Shown one piece after another: positions 42,800-51,611 of a stretch of 64,000 nucleotides of DNA. Origin of the DNA: Pseudolabrys sp963742345 (GTDB lineage: Bacteria > Pseudomonadota > Alphaproteobacteria > Rhizobiales > Xanthobacteraceae); contig CAVULO010000013.1 in NCBI GenBank assembly GCA_963742345.1, positions 1 through 64,000 of the forward strand, written 5' to 3'. The position numbers and the translations under genes were made by a program. The number at the start of each line of letters is the position of its first letter. Within the stretch, counting starts at the first letter, position 1. Under the pieces are notes generated by a model. It saw only the letters and a program-made list of their open reading frames with translations. It was not told the origin of the DNA and ran no database searches.

Positions 42800-43533
42800 G
42801 CGCGCTGTTATCTGCCGAAAACATCGAGCTCGCGTACGGGCAGGTAGCAGTTTGCCGCAATATTTCGCTATCCGTCGAAAAGGGTGAAATCGTCGCGTTA
42901 ATCGGCGCGAACGGAGCGGGGAAATCCACCACGCTGCGCGCGATCGCGGGTTTACTGCTGCCGCGGCGCGGTTCGATCGTGTTTTGCGGACACGACGTGA
43001 CGGCGATGCCTTCGCACGAGCGCAGCACGCTCGGCATCGCGCTCGTCCCGGAGGGACGTCATGTTTTTCCATTCCTCACGGTGCGGGAAAATCTGGAGCT
43101 TGGTGGCTTCAAGAGCCGCAGCGACGGTCCAAAAGTTAGTCGAATGATCGGCGAGGTATTCGACATGTTCCCCCGGCTATCCGAGCGCGCCACGCAGAAC
43201 GCTGGAACTTTGAGCGGCGGCGAGCAGCAAATGCTGGTGCTCGGGCGCGCTATGATGTCGGAGCCGCAATTGCTTTGTCTCGACGAGCCATCGCTGGGTC
43301 TCGCACCGATGATCGTACAGGACATATTCCGCACCATTCGCGCGATCAATGCGGCTGGCACCAGCGTACTCCTGGTCGAGCAGAACGCCCGCTACGCGCT
43401 GGAAACGGCGAGCCGCGGCTATGTGCTACAAACCGGATCGGTAATCGCGAGTGGGACTTGCGCAGATCTCAAACAAAATCCGCGCGTTCAAGAAGCATAT
43501 CTCGGCCGGATCGCGACCGTTGCCGTTTCGTAG
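42796..43533 (+). CDS. livF: Branched-chain amino acid-type ABC transporter ATPase LivF
   Basis: A 245-residue ABC ATPase: ENIELAYGQVAVCRNISL near 7, Walker A GANGAGKST near 36, LVPEGRHVFPFLTV near 84 (a LivF hallmark), signature TLSGGEQQM near 138, Walker B LLCLDEPSLGLAP near 157 and VEQNARYAL near 193. Its start is a codon overlapping the livG stop. The next gene starts about 10 bases later. Confidence 0.92.
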   Translation: MSALLSAENIELAYGQVAVCRNISLSVEKGEIVALIGANGAGKSTTLRAIAGLLLPRRGSIVFCGHDVTAMPSHERSTLGIALVPEGRHVFPFLTVRENLELGGFKSRSDGPKVSRMIGEVFDMFPRLSERATQNAGTLSGGEQQMLVLGRAMMSEPQLLCLDEPSLGLAPMIVQDIFRTIRAINAAGTSVLLVEQNARYALETASRGYVLQTGSVIASGTCADLKQNPRVQEAYLGRIATVAVS

Positions 43534-43542
43534 GAGCAATTG

Positions 43543-44316
43543 GTGGCAACAACCAACAAATACTCACTGGCAGGAAAATCGGCGGTTGTTACTGGTGCCG
43601 GCAATGGTATCGGGCGCGCGATTTCCCTAGCTTTTGGAGAGGCGGGAGCTGCCGTTGCCTGCGTCGATCTTGAGGCGCAAGCCGCTGACGCAACGGCCGC
43701 TGTGGTTGCGAAAAACGGTGTCCAGGCTTTGCCCGTGTGCTGCGACGTTGGCAACGAGGCTGGTGTGGAAGCAGCGACAAAGGCGATTTTGGCTAAATTC
43801 CCGGCCATTCAAATTCTGGTCAATGGCGCCGCCGGTAACGACCCGAATGGCACTGTGCTCGACCTCACTCTGTCCGACTGGAATCGGGTGTTTGCAGTCA
43901 ATGTCGGCGGTGCATTTCTGATGAGCCGCGCCATTTTGCCTGCGATGATCGCGGCGGGCGGCGGCAGCATTATTCATATCGCTTCACAGCTTGGTAGCGT
44001 TGCCGCGCCGCGCCGCGCGGTTTATTGCGCGACCAAGGGCGCGCTGATCCAACTTGCCAAGGCGATGGCGACCGATCACGCTGCGCAGAATATCCGCGTC
44101 AATACATTATCGCCGGGTGCGGTCGAGACCGAGCGGCTGATAAAGCGCTTTGGTGACATGGAAACCGCGCGTCGCACGGCCGGTCCGAAACATTTATTGC
44201 AAAGACTCGGCCAACCAGAGGAAATCGCGCTCGCCGCGGTGTTTCTGGCGAGCGATGCGTCAAGCTTCATGACCGGCGCGGATCTTTTGGTCGACGGCGG
44301 CTATAACGCAACCTAA
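43543..44316 (+). CDS. SDR-family oxidoreductase
   Basis: A 257-residue classical short-chain dehydrogenase. VTGAGNGIGRAISLAF near 17 binds NAD(P), NGAAG near 92, a Ser in HIASQ near 147 and Tyr-x3-Lys in YCATKGAL near 160 form the active site, and NTLSPGAVET follows. GTG 43543 was chosen because AGGAG lies about 6 bases before it. TTG 43540 is closer. It ends the plus-strand liv operon, so it may oxidise the imported compound. The substrate is unknown. Confidence 0.88.
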   Translation: MATTNKYSLAGKSAVVTGAGNGIGRAISLAFGEAGAAVACVDLEAQAADATAAVVAKNGVQALPVCCDVGNEAGVEAATKAILAKFPAIQILVNGAAGNDPNGTVLDLTLSDWNRVFAVNVGGAFLMSRAILPAMIAAGGGSIIHIASQLGSVAAPRRAVYCATKGALIQLAKAMATDHAAQNIRVNTLSPGAVETERLIKRFGDMETARRTAGPKHLLQRLGQPEEIALAAVFLASDASSFMTGADLLVDGGYNAT

Positions 44317-44323
44317 CTTCCGT

Positions 44324-45202
44324 TCAACGCCCGAGAATGCTGCTCGCCATTGCGCGCGGGTCGCGCTTCGGCCACGCGCCGGCGTCCGCTGCCTGGAACA
44401 GGTCGGACAGATGCATGTTGAACAACGCCGGTTCCTCCAGATTGATGTTGTGACCGGAATTCGCCATTACCACTAACGCAGCAGTCGGGATGTTCTTTTT
44501 CATCAAAATGCCCGGTTCAAGACAGGGCCAATCCTCGTCACCGGTCATAATCAGCGTCGGTACGGTTATGGTTTTCATCTTATCAACCAGATCGAATAGC
44601 GACGGGCGGCGTTTCTGCACGCCGCGCATCGTCAAAGCCGCGCCTTCGGTCGAATGTTCGGCAAGTTGGTCCGCGAATTCCCGCCAGCCACGGGGATCTT
44701 TGTTCTGGTGCTGCACGCGAGTCGGGCCGAGCGCGTAGCCCTCCGCCGCCTTTTTCATCGTCAGCTCTTCGAATCGTTTTGCGGAGGCCTCCGCCTCCTC
44801 AGCAAATTTAGCGCGTTCGCCGGGCGCTGCCCCATAGCCGCAGCCCGCGATCACGATCGAACGACAGCGCTCCGGATAGGAGAAACCGAAATGAAGGGCG
44901 GCAAATCCGCCCATCGACAGGCCGACGATATGCGCCTTGTCGATCTTGAGCGCATCGAGCACCGAACGGATGTCATCCCGCGCGCGCTCCTGCGAGTAGC
45001 GCTCGCCCTCCTTCGGCACATCGGAGGGCGGATAGCCGCGCGCATTGAAGGTCACGCAACGGTAATATTTCGAAAAATGACGAACTTGCTGCTCATAAGA
45101 GCGGTAGTCGCCGGCAAATTCATGAATAAAAACGATTGGGATGCCCTTACCGGTCTCTTCGTAATAGAGCCTGATTCCATCGTCTGTCGTGAGATGTGGC
45201 AT
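44324..45202 (-). CDS. Alpha/beta-fold hydrolase
   Basis: A 292-residue hydrolase. FIHEFAGDYRSY near 23 is the oxyanion region, GLSMGGFAALH near 96 has the nucleophile Ser, TGDEDWPCLEPG near 225 the Asp region and NSGHNINLEEP near 256 the His. The start at 45202 begins the conserved MPHLTTDDGIRLYYEETG (under 20 residues). The longer frame upstream lies within the SDR gene. It is the last gene of a minus-strand operon with an ABC importer, amidase and CoA transferase, 11 bases after the SDR. Confidence 0.88.
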   Translation of the reverse strand: MPHLTTDDGIRLYYEETGKGIPIVFIHEFAGDYRSYEQQVRHFSKYYRCVTFNARGYPPSDVPKEGERYSQERARDDIRSVLDALKIDKAHIVGLSMGGFAALHFGFSYPERCRSIVIAGCGYGAAPGERAKFAEEAEASAKRFEELTMKKAAEGYALGPTRVQHQNKDPRGWREFADQLAEHSTEGAALTMRGVQKRRPSLFDLVDKMKTITVPTLIMTGDEDWPCLEPGILMKKNIPTAALVVMANSGHNINLEEPALFNMHLSDLFQAADAGAWPKRDPRAMASSILGR

Positions 45203-45213
45203 GAATTCCCCGT

Positions 45214-45997
45214 TTAGAATGCTTGGGCGCGCGCAGACAGTCCGGCGTCGATGGTGACAACCGAGCCGCTGGTATAAGCCGACCGTTCGGAGGCAATAAA
45301 TGCGATGGCGGCACCAATTTCTTCGGCGCTGGCACCGCGGCCAAACGGGAGTGGCTTGAACAAGTCTTTCCAATTGTCGGCACTTCCGGTGCGATCGAGC
45401 GCCTTCTTTTTCATGAGGCCCACCAGCCGTTCGGTGGCCACCGGACCGGGGCTAATCGCGACAACGCGGATGCCATCCTTGGCGCTGACGCTGCCGAGCG
45501 ACTGCGTAAAGGCGGTGAGGGCTGCGTTTCCTGCGACGCCGCAGATATATTCAGGGTCATGAGTATCGGCCGCGTTGCCGACCACGTTGACGATAACGCC
45601 GTGTTTGCGTTTCTGCATCAGCGCGTAAAAGGCGCGACACATATTAATGTAGCCGAACACTTTAAGATCCCAGGCTTTGCGCCAAGTCGCCTCATCGACG
45701 TTGAGCAGCGTACCGCCGGGAATGGCGCCGGCATTGTTAACCAGGATGTCAATGCCCGGATAGTCGCGCGCAAGCTTTTCGACGTTGGCGCTGTCGGACA
45801 GATCAGCGGCCACCGTATCAACACGCACGTTAGTCTTTTGCGCAATGGCTGACTTCGCCGCGGCGAGCGCGTCAGCGCTCCGCGACACGATGATAACGTT
45901 GCAACCTTCGCCAGCCAGAAGTCTCGGCAGCGGCGCGGCCGATCCCCTTGGAGCCGCCAGTGATCAAGGCGGTCTTGCCGGCAAGTTTTAAGTCCAT
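45214..45997 (-). pseudogene. SDR-family oxidoreductase, one frame break
   Basis: The start at 45997, with GGAGG nine bases before it, gives MDLKLAGKTALITGGSKGIGRAAAET, read here in pieces. The NAD motif TGGSKGIG is clear. The frame is lost near 45919-45920, where one extra base occurs (ACTTCTGG), and continues as LAGEGCNVIIVSRSADAL and on to NNAGAIPG. The usual YxxxK is replaced: YICGVAGNAALTAF has Tyr but Gly-x-Ala where Lys is expected, which is odd and may mean a changed activity. Repaired length is about 260 residues. An indel error is the likely cause of the break. Confidence 0.8.
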
Positions 45998-46101
45998 AGG
46001 TGATATCCTCCGCGAAAGAACAATAGCGCAACTATGACCGCCGTACCGACGCTCGGCAACCTGCCTCGCCCGTGCGTCGCCTCGGTCGTACGGCGGGCTC
46101 G

Positions 46102-47298
46102 TTAGACAATTTTGCTGGCGTGAAAATCCGCGATTTCGGCATCGCTATATCCTGCACCGCGTAGAATCTCATCGGTATGAGTACCCGACTCTGGTAAAGT
46201 CGACACGATACTTGCCGGGGTGCGTGACAACGTGACCGGCTGGCCGACGACGCGGATGTCGCCGCGCTTGGGATGATGCAAGGGCACAGCGATGCCAAGA
46301 TGCTTCACTTGCGGATCGGCAAAGACTTCGTCGAGTTTGTAGATCGGGCCTGCCGGAACCCCTTGCTGCTCCAGCTTTTCCAGCCATTGCGCGGCGCTTT
46401 TGGTCTTAAAAATTTCGGCCAGGAGGGCGGTCAGCCTCGGCCGATTGTGGAACCGCAGATCGAGCGTGGCATATTCAGGCACCTTGTCGAGATCGGGCCG
46501 TTCCAGTGCGATGCAGAGAGCGCGCCACTGGCCATCGCCGCCGACGCCGATATTGATGAAACCGTCGGAGGTTTCAAACACGCCCATCGGCGTGGAATAA
46601 GGATGATCGTTGCCTGCCTGTCCCGGCACCACGCCGTCGACGAGATAACGCGCTGCCTGAAAATCCATCAATGCGATTTGCGCTTCCAGCAACGAGGTTT
46701 GTACCCATTGGCCGAGGCCAGAGCGTTCACGCTCGGCGAGCGCGATCAAAATTCCCGTCGCGGCGTAAATTCCGGCCGAACTGTCGGCCACCGCGATGCC
46801 GGCGCGCATCGGTCCCTCGCCTGGCATTCCTGTCACCCACATAAGTCCGCCCATACCTTGCGCAATCTGGTCAAATCCAGCGCGCGTGCGATAAGGGCCG
46901 CTCTGACCAAACCCTGAAATAGACGCGAGAATGATACGCGGATTGACTGCCTTGAGTGCCTTGTACGCGATTCCCATGCGCTCTTTGACGTCGGGCCGAA
47001 AATTTTCCACCACCACGTCGGCGTCTTTAGCCAGCCGCATGAAGATTTCGTGCCCGGCCCGCTCTTTGAGATTGAGCGTCAGCGAGCGTTTATTGCGATG
47101 GAGATTGAGCATGTCGGAACCATCGCGCGCGCCGCTCATGCCTTCGTTCGGGTCGACGCCGGGGGGCGCTTCGATCTTGATGACGTCGGCGCCAAAATCG
47201 CTCAGGATCCGGCAACAGGTTGGCCCGGCGCGCACGCGGGTTAGATCCAGCACCTGGAGCTTCGCCAACGCGGTCGAAGGTTGTTGCGGAGCGCTCAT
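46102..47298 (-). CDS. CaiB/BaiF-family (class III) CoA transferase
   Basis: A 398-residue type III CoA transferase, which moves CoA between carboxylic acids. LQVLDLTRVRAGPTCCRILSDFGADVIKIE in pieces near 14-43, NKRSLTLNLK near 69, SGFGQSGPYRTRAGFDQIAQ near 130 and AVADSSAGIYAA near 170, with the catalytic Asp, are family features. It overlaps the amidase stop side as ATGA (start at 47298). With the amidase it could release an acid from an amide and then activate it as a CoA thioester. Confidence 0.9.
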   Translation of the reverse strand: MSAPQQPSTALAKLQVLDLTRVRAGPTCCRILSDFGADVIKIEAPPGVDPNEGMSGARDGSDMLNLHRNKRSLTLNLKERAGHEIFMRLAKDADVVVENFRPDVKERMGIAYKALKAVNPRIILASISGFGQSGPYRTRAGFDQIAQGMGGLMWVTGMPGEGPMRAGIAVADSSAGIYAATGILIALAERERSGLGQWVQTSLLEAQIALMDFQAARYLVDGVVPGQAGNDHPYSTPMGVFETSDGFINIGVGGDGQWRALCIALERPDLDKVPEYATLDLRFHNRPRLTALLAEIFKTKSAAQWLEKLEQQGVPAGPIYKLDEVFADPQVKHLGIAVPLHHPKRGDIRVVGQPVTLSRTPASIVSTLPESGTHTDEILRGAGYSDAEIADFHASKIV

Positions 47299-48623
47299 TG
47301 CAGCAGTCCCTCATTTGAGGCTGTCACCAGATCGTCCACCGCGGTGGGAACACGCGCGTGCCAATCGCTGCGACTTTGCACTGCCGCGGCCAGTGCGATC
47401 AACGCATGATCGGAGTGTGGTTTGCCGACGATTTGCAGGGCGACGGGCAAGGCACGGTCGTCGAACCCGACAGGAATGGCAACCGCGGGAAAGCCGAGCA
47501 TATTAACGAACCGCGTCCAGCGACTGAGCTGGTACAGCGTTTTGGCGTTGAACAAGGGCGAGCTCGGGTCGCATTCGGCAGCTGGCGGCGTGCGGATCGA
47601 AAGCACTGGCAAGACGATCGCCTCAGCTTTCTGAAATATGTGATCGATGAAATCTCTGGCCAGTTGCGGGCGTACCGAGACACTGGCCGCAAGTGTTGCG
47701 TCGTCGATTGTGAGCCCCTTCGCTAGCCGTTTCGTCAGGACCGGATCTAGCAATCCGGCTGTCATCAGCATCCGATGCGTGCGGGCCGCTTCCGCTTGCA
47801 TGATCGTGAAGACGTGCGGATCAAGCGCTTCGATAGCGGCGACCGCATCGCAATGGCCAATCCCGATTCCACAACCGGCGATCGCGTCGATGCCGTCGCG
47901 GCACGCTCTGGCAATCGGCGCCTCAGCAAGAGAAAGTACGTCGCTGACGACAGCGGCTTTGGTAATCGGTTCAATGTGAACCGATTCAAGCAGCATCCGC
48001 GCGGCGGCACTCATATCCGATGCGTTACGGGCCAATATGCCAATGGTGTCGAGCGTCGGCGCGAGTGGCATCGCACCGCTGGTCGACACAGCACCATAGC
48101 TTGGCTTCCACGCGGTAACACCGCAACAATGTGCCGGAATACGCAAAGAACCGCCGGTATCGGACCCGAGGGCGATAACGACCGAACCGCTAGCAACAGC
48201 GGCCGCGGAGCCGGACGATGAGCCGCCGGAAATGAAATCAAGATTCCATGGATTGCCGACGCGACCATGCACCGCATTATAGCCAGACGGCTCATAGGCG
48301 AGTTCCGTCATCGACGTATAACCGATGCGACGGCCGCCTGCGCGATCGAGCAGTTCGAGCACGGCCGCCTGCGCGTCTTTCAACATCGATAAGGGCTGAG
48401 CAAGTCCGCCATGTGGCGTGCGCGTGGCTGACATAAATATGTCCTTTGCCGCGTACGGCATTCCGTCGAGAACACCGTGCGCGGGGGTAATTGCTCCACT
48501 TTCAAAGGCGGCAAATGCATTCAGCCGGGGCTCGAGCCGGCGCGCAAAATCGCGTGCGTTTTTGGAAAGCCGTGAATGCTCTGCGGCATCAAGCTGCGTC
48601 CAATCGCGATACCGCAAGGCCAT
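47295..48623 (-). CDS. Amidase-signature family hydrolase
   Basis: A 442-residue amidase. The Ser-cisSer-Lys triad is visible: MPYAAKDIF near 55 (Lys), SGGSSSGSAAAVASG near 130 (cis-Ser) and GSDTGGSLRIPA near 153 (nucleophile Ser). It hydrolyses a carboxamide or related bond in the cytoplasm. Specificity cannot be read from sequence. Its stop overlaps the CoA transferase start. It lies about 145 bases after the ABC ATPase gene in the same direction, so the importer probably brings in its substrate or a related solute. Confidence 0.9.
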   Translation of the reverse strand: MALRYRDWTQLDAAEHSRLSKNARDFARRLEPRLNAFAAFESGAITPAHGVLDGMPYAAKDIFMSATRTPHGGLAQPLSMLKDAQAAVLELLDRAGGRRIGYTSMTELAYEPSGYNAVHGRVGNPWNLDFISGGSSSGSAAAVASGSVVIALGSDTGGSLRIPAHCCGVTAWKPSYGAVSTSGAMPLAPTLDTIGILARNASDMSAAARMLLESVHIEPITKAAVVSDVLSLAEAPIARACRDGIDAIAGCGIGIGHCDAVAAIEALDPHVFTIMQAEAARTHRMLMTAGLLDPVLTKRLAKGLTIDDATLAASVSVRPQLARDFIDHIFQKAEAIVLPVLSIRTPPAAECDPSSPLFNAKTLYQLSRWTRFVNMLGFPAVAIPVGFDDRALPVALQIVGKPHSDHALIALAAAVQSRSDWHARVPTAVDDLVTASNEGLLQ

Positions 48624-48768
48624 GTCTGAGGCTTTCGAACGTCATAATTTCCGTACCATGACCAGTCCAATCTTCCGACTCAAGGTGGCAAGGCATGGCG
48701 ATGGAAGCAAAGTTATTGATCCGACTCTCGACCGACCCACACGCCCGATGATGGTTCGGCGGAGAGGT

Positions 48769-49905
48769 TTAATCCGCCAATTTCTGAGAATTTCCCGCGC
48801 CGAGCAGCACGACACGCCGCGGCTCGACCGTCATGTAGACGTCCCGGCCAGCCGCAATCGGCTCCATCGCGGCGCAACGGGCGACAAGGCGTTGATCGCC
48901 CCAGGAGAGATGAACCTGGCTGAAATCGCCCTGGAAGACTGTCTTTTCAATTTTCACCGGCCACACGTTTCGTTCTCCCGCCGGCCGCTCGTGTGAAATC
49001 CGCAGGTGCACCGTGCGCACCGAGACGGTCATCTCGGGGCGGGCCGTGCGTCCATAAGCCATGCCGTAGATGAGCAGTCCGGTCGCGGTTTCCAGTGCCA
49101 TTAGACCGTCGGCATCGAGATCGGGCCGGTGACGCCCACGGATTAAATTGGCGGAGCCGATGAAGTCGGCAACGAACTCGCTGCGCGGCAGGCTGTAGAT
49201 TTCGTCGGGCGTGCCGGTCTGCTCCACTAGTCCGTCGCGCATCACTACGATGCGGTCCGACATCGCCAGCGCTTCCTCCAGATCATGGGTGACGTAAAGT
49301 GAGGTGATGCCGAGGCGATGCTGGAGGTCGCGAAGCTCGATGCGCATGTCGGCGCGCAGCTTGGCGTCGAGATTCGACAGCGGCTCGTCGAACAGCAGCA
49401 CCGACGGCTGGAATACAAAGGCGCGTGCCAGCGCCACACGTTGCTGCTGGCCACCGGAGAGCTGCGACGCACGCCGGCCGCTGAATTCGCGCATCTGCAC
49501 CATGTCGAGCGCGCGATCCACCTTTTCCATGATTTCCGCCGGGCCGGCTTTGCGCACCCGCAGTCCGTAGGCGACGTTGTCGAACACGGTCATGTGCGGC
49601 CAAATCGCGTAGGACTGGAACACCATCGACAGCCCGCGCTTTTCGGCCGGCATATTGATCTTGCGAGCGGACGAGAACACCGGCACACCGTCGATGCGAA
49701 TCTCGCCGGCCGTTGGCCGTTCGAGGCCGGCGACCGCGCGCAGTGTCGTCGTCTTGCCGCAACCGGACGGTCCGAGCAGCGTCAATTGTTCACCGGGCAT
49801 GACGTTGAAGCTGACCCCGCGCACCGCCGGCACGCTGCCGTAATAAAGCTCAAGGCCCTCGACCTCGATGTGCGGCGCCGCTGGCATGGGGGCGTTTCCT
49901 GACAT
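48769..49905 (-). CDS. Ferric/polyamine/aminoethylphosphonate-type ABC transporter ATPase
   Basis: A 378-residue ABC ATPase. Walker A GPSGCGKTT near 43, signature LSGGQQQRV near 142, Walker B VLLFDEPLSNLDAKLR near 162, YVTHDLEEALAMSD near 195, then a C-terminal TOBE-type regulatory domain (DVYMTVEPRRVVLL near the end). This is the PotA/FbpC/PhnT group. ATG 49905 lies two bases after the permease stop. ATG 49887 is an alternative with AGGA ahead of it. The frame is open far upstream but there it is the shadow of the permease. Confidence 0.9.
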   Translation of the reverse strand: MSGNAPMPAAPHIEVEGLELYYGSVPAVRGVSFNVMPGEQLTLLGPSGCGKTTTLRAVAGLERPTAGEIRIDGVPVFSSARKINMPAEKRGLSMVFQSYAIWPHMTVFDNVAYGLRVRKAGPAEIMEKVDRALDMVQMREFSGRRASQLSGGQQQRVALARAFVFQPSVLLFDEPLSNLDAKLRADMRIELRDLQHRLGITSLYVTHDLEEALAMSDRIVVMRDGLVEQTGTPDEIYSLPRSEFVADFIGSANLIRGRHRPDLDADGLMALETATGLLIYGMAYGRTARPEMTVSVRTVHLRISHERPAGERNVWPVKIEKTVFQGDFSQVHLSWGDQRLVARCAAMEPIAAGRDVYMTVEPRRVVLLGAGNSQKLAD

Positions 49906-49907
49906 CT

Positions 49908-51590
49908 TTAGTCGAGGGGTTGCGCGCTGACGCGGCGCGTGACGGCTACGAGCACGATTATGGCAAGTGCAACCACCAGCGTCTGGATCAGCGCCAAAGT
50001 GGCGGTGAGTTCCGAACTGGTGCCGAACCAGGATTCGACGATCGAAGGCGTAATCACCTTGGAATGCGGGCCCATCAGCAGGATTGAGGCGCCGAGCTCG
50101 CGCACGCTGGCGATGAACAGCAGCAACCAGGCGGCGACCAGGCCGGGCCTGAGCAGCGGGATTGTCACCGTGCGCACCCGGAACGCCCACGACGCGCCGC
50201 ACATCTGCGCGCATTCCTCCAGGCTCTTGTCGATCTGCAGCATGACGCCGGCGATGGTGCGCACACCGAGCGGTAGAAATACCGTGAGATATGCGATCAA
50301 CAAAAGCCACAGCGTGCCGTAGATCGGGATCGGGAAAATCACCCAAGCCCACATCAGGCCAAACGCGAACACCAGGCGCGGCACCGCTTGCGGAAACATG
50401 ACGATATATTCGATCAAGCCGCTGCCAGGTAGCCGTGAGCGGTAGATCAGCCACGCCAGAAGCCCCATCAGGACGACGCCGATCGTGGCGGTGCCAAACG
50501 CGAGCAGCAGACTGTTGCTGAGCGCCGAACGCACGGCATTCATCGTCATGGCCATGCGGAAGTTGTCGAGGGTAAAGTTTTCTGCGGTCGGAAAGATCAC
50601 GGCGATTTTCTGCAGCGAAGCGAAGAGTAGCGTGACCAGCGGCAGCACCACGGCAGCGAATAGATAGACCAAGCAGATGCCGAGCAGCACATAGCGCAGC
50701 CGCCCGACGTCGAATAACCGTGGCCGGAACGCTTTCCCGGTGATCGTCACATAACTTCCGGACATCACGACCCGCCGATACGCATACAGCGTGACGAACA
50801 TCACCGCGAACAGCGACACACCCAGGGCCGCCGCTACCTGGATCTTAGGCGGATATTGCTGGATCATCTGATAGATCGCCGTGGTGATGACGTAGTAGCG
50901 GCTGGGCAGGCCGAGCACGAGCGCGACGGCAAAAGAGCCGAGCATTTCGGCAAAGACGAAAATGGCGGCGCCGAGAACGCCGGGTACGACCAGTGGCAAG
51001 GTGATGCGCATGATCGTGCGAATGCGGCTCGCTCCGATGACTTGCGAAGCTTCTTCGAGCGAGGGGTCCATCGATTTCATCAGCGCTGCGATCATGACGA
51101 AGGCGACCGAGCCCTCGAACAGCGCCATGACCCAGGCAATGCCGTACGCTGTATTGATGTCGATGAGGTGGCCCTGCCCGCCGAGCGCCCGCCAGAGGCC
51201 GTTGATGAAGCCGCTTTCAGGTTGACCGAGCAGGCTCCAGGCCAGCGCGCCCAAGAGCGGCGTCAGGTAGTAGGGCACGGCCATGAGCTGCTCGAACAAA
51301 CGGCGTCCGGGCACGTTGGTGCGCGTGAGGATCCACGCCATCACGAAGCCGAACACCAAAGCCATCACGGTTGCGGCGAACGACACCGTAAGCGTGTTGA
51401 GCATAATCTGCGGGTATTGTAGCAGGCCGCTGAAATTGTCGACGCCGTAGGCGGTCGGCGGGCGAACTTGCGGGTCACCGACGTCGAAGGCGGCCTGCAG
51501 CAGAAAGTAAACTGGATAGAGGACGAACACCGCGGCAATCGCCGCGACTCCATACCCGGCCACTTTCTGCGCAGAAAACCAGGATCCCAT
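49908..51590 (-). CDS. Ferric-type ABC transporter permease (two fused permease domains)
   Basis: A 560-residue inner membrane protein made of two binding-protein-dependent permease domains, as in FbpB. Each has its EAA loop: LEEASQVIGASRIRTIMRITLP near 180-200 and LEECAQMCGASWAFRVRTVTIPLL near 465-488. About twelve hydrophobic segments are seen. The start at ATG 51590 was preferred. GTG 51599 is also possible. It follows the binding-protein gene by about 20 bases. Confidence 0.9.
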   Translation of the reverse strand: MGSWFSAQKVAGYGVAAIAAVFVLYPVYFLLQAAFDVGDPQVRPPTAYGVDNFSGLLQYPQIMLNTLTVSFAATVMALVFGFVMAWILTRTNVPGRRLFEQLMAVPYYLTPLLGALAWSLLGQPESGFINGLWRALGGQGHLIDINTAYGIAWVMALFEGSVAFVMIAALMKSMDPSLEEASQVIGASRIRTIMRITLPLVVPGVLGAAIFVFAEMLGSFAVALVLGLPSRYYVITTAIYQMIQQYPPKIQVAAALGVSLFAVMFVTLYAYRRVVMSGSYVTITGKAFRPRLFDVGRLRYVLLGICLVYLFAAVVLPLVTLLFASLQKIAVIFPTAENFTLDNFRMAMTMNAVRSALSNSLLLAFGTATIGVVLMGLLAWLIYRSRLPGSGLIEYIVMFPQAVPRLVFAFGLMWAWVIFPIPIYGTLWLLLIAYLTVFLPLGVRTIAGVMLQIDKSLEECAQMCGASWAFRVRTVTIPLLRPGLVAAWLLLFIASVRELGASILLMGPHSKVITPSIVESWFGTSSELTATLALIQTLVVALAIIVLVAVTRRVSAQPLD

Positions 51591-51611
51591 CGATCCCACA
51601 GGCGGCCCCCG

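Noticed and set aside
49906..50454. N-terminal extension of the ABC ATPase frame
   Set aside because: It overlaps the permease gene fully, has unnatural composition and lies before the true ATG at 49905.
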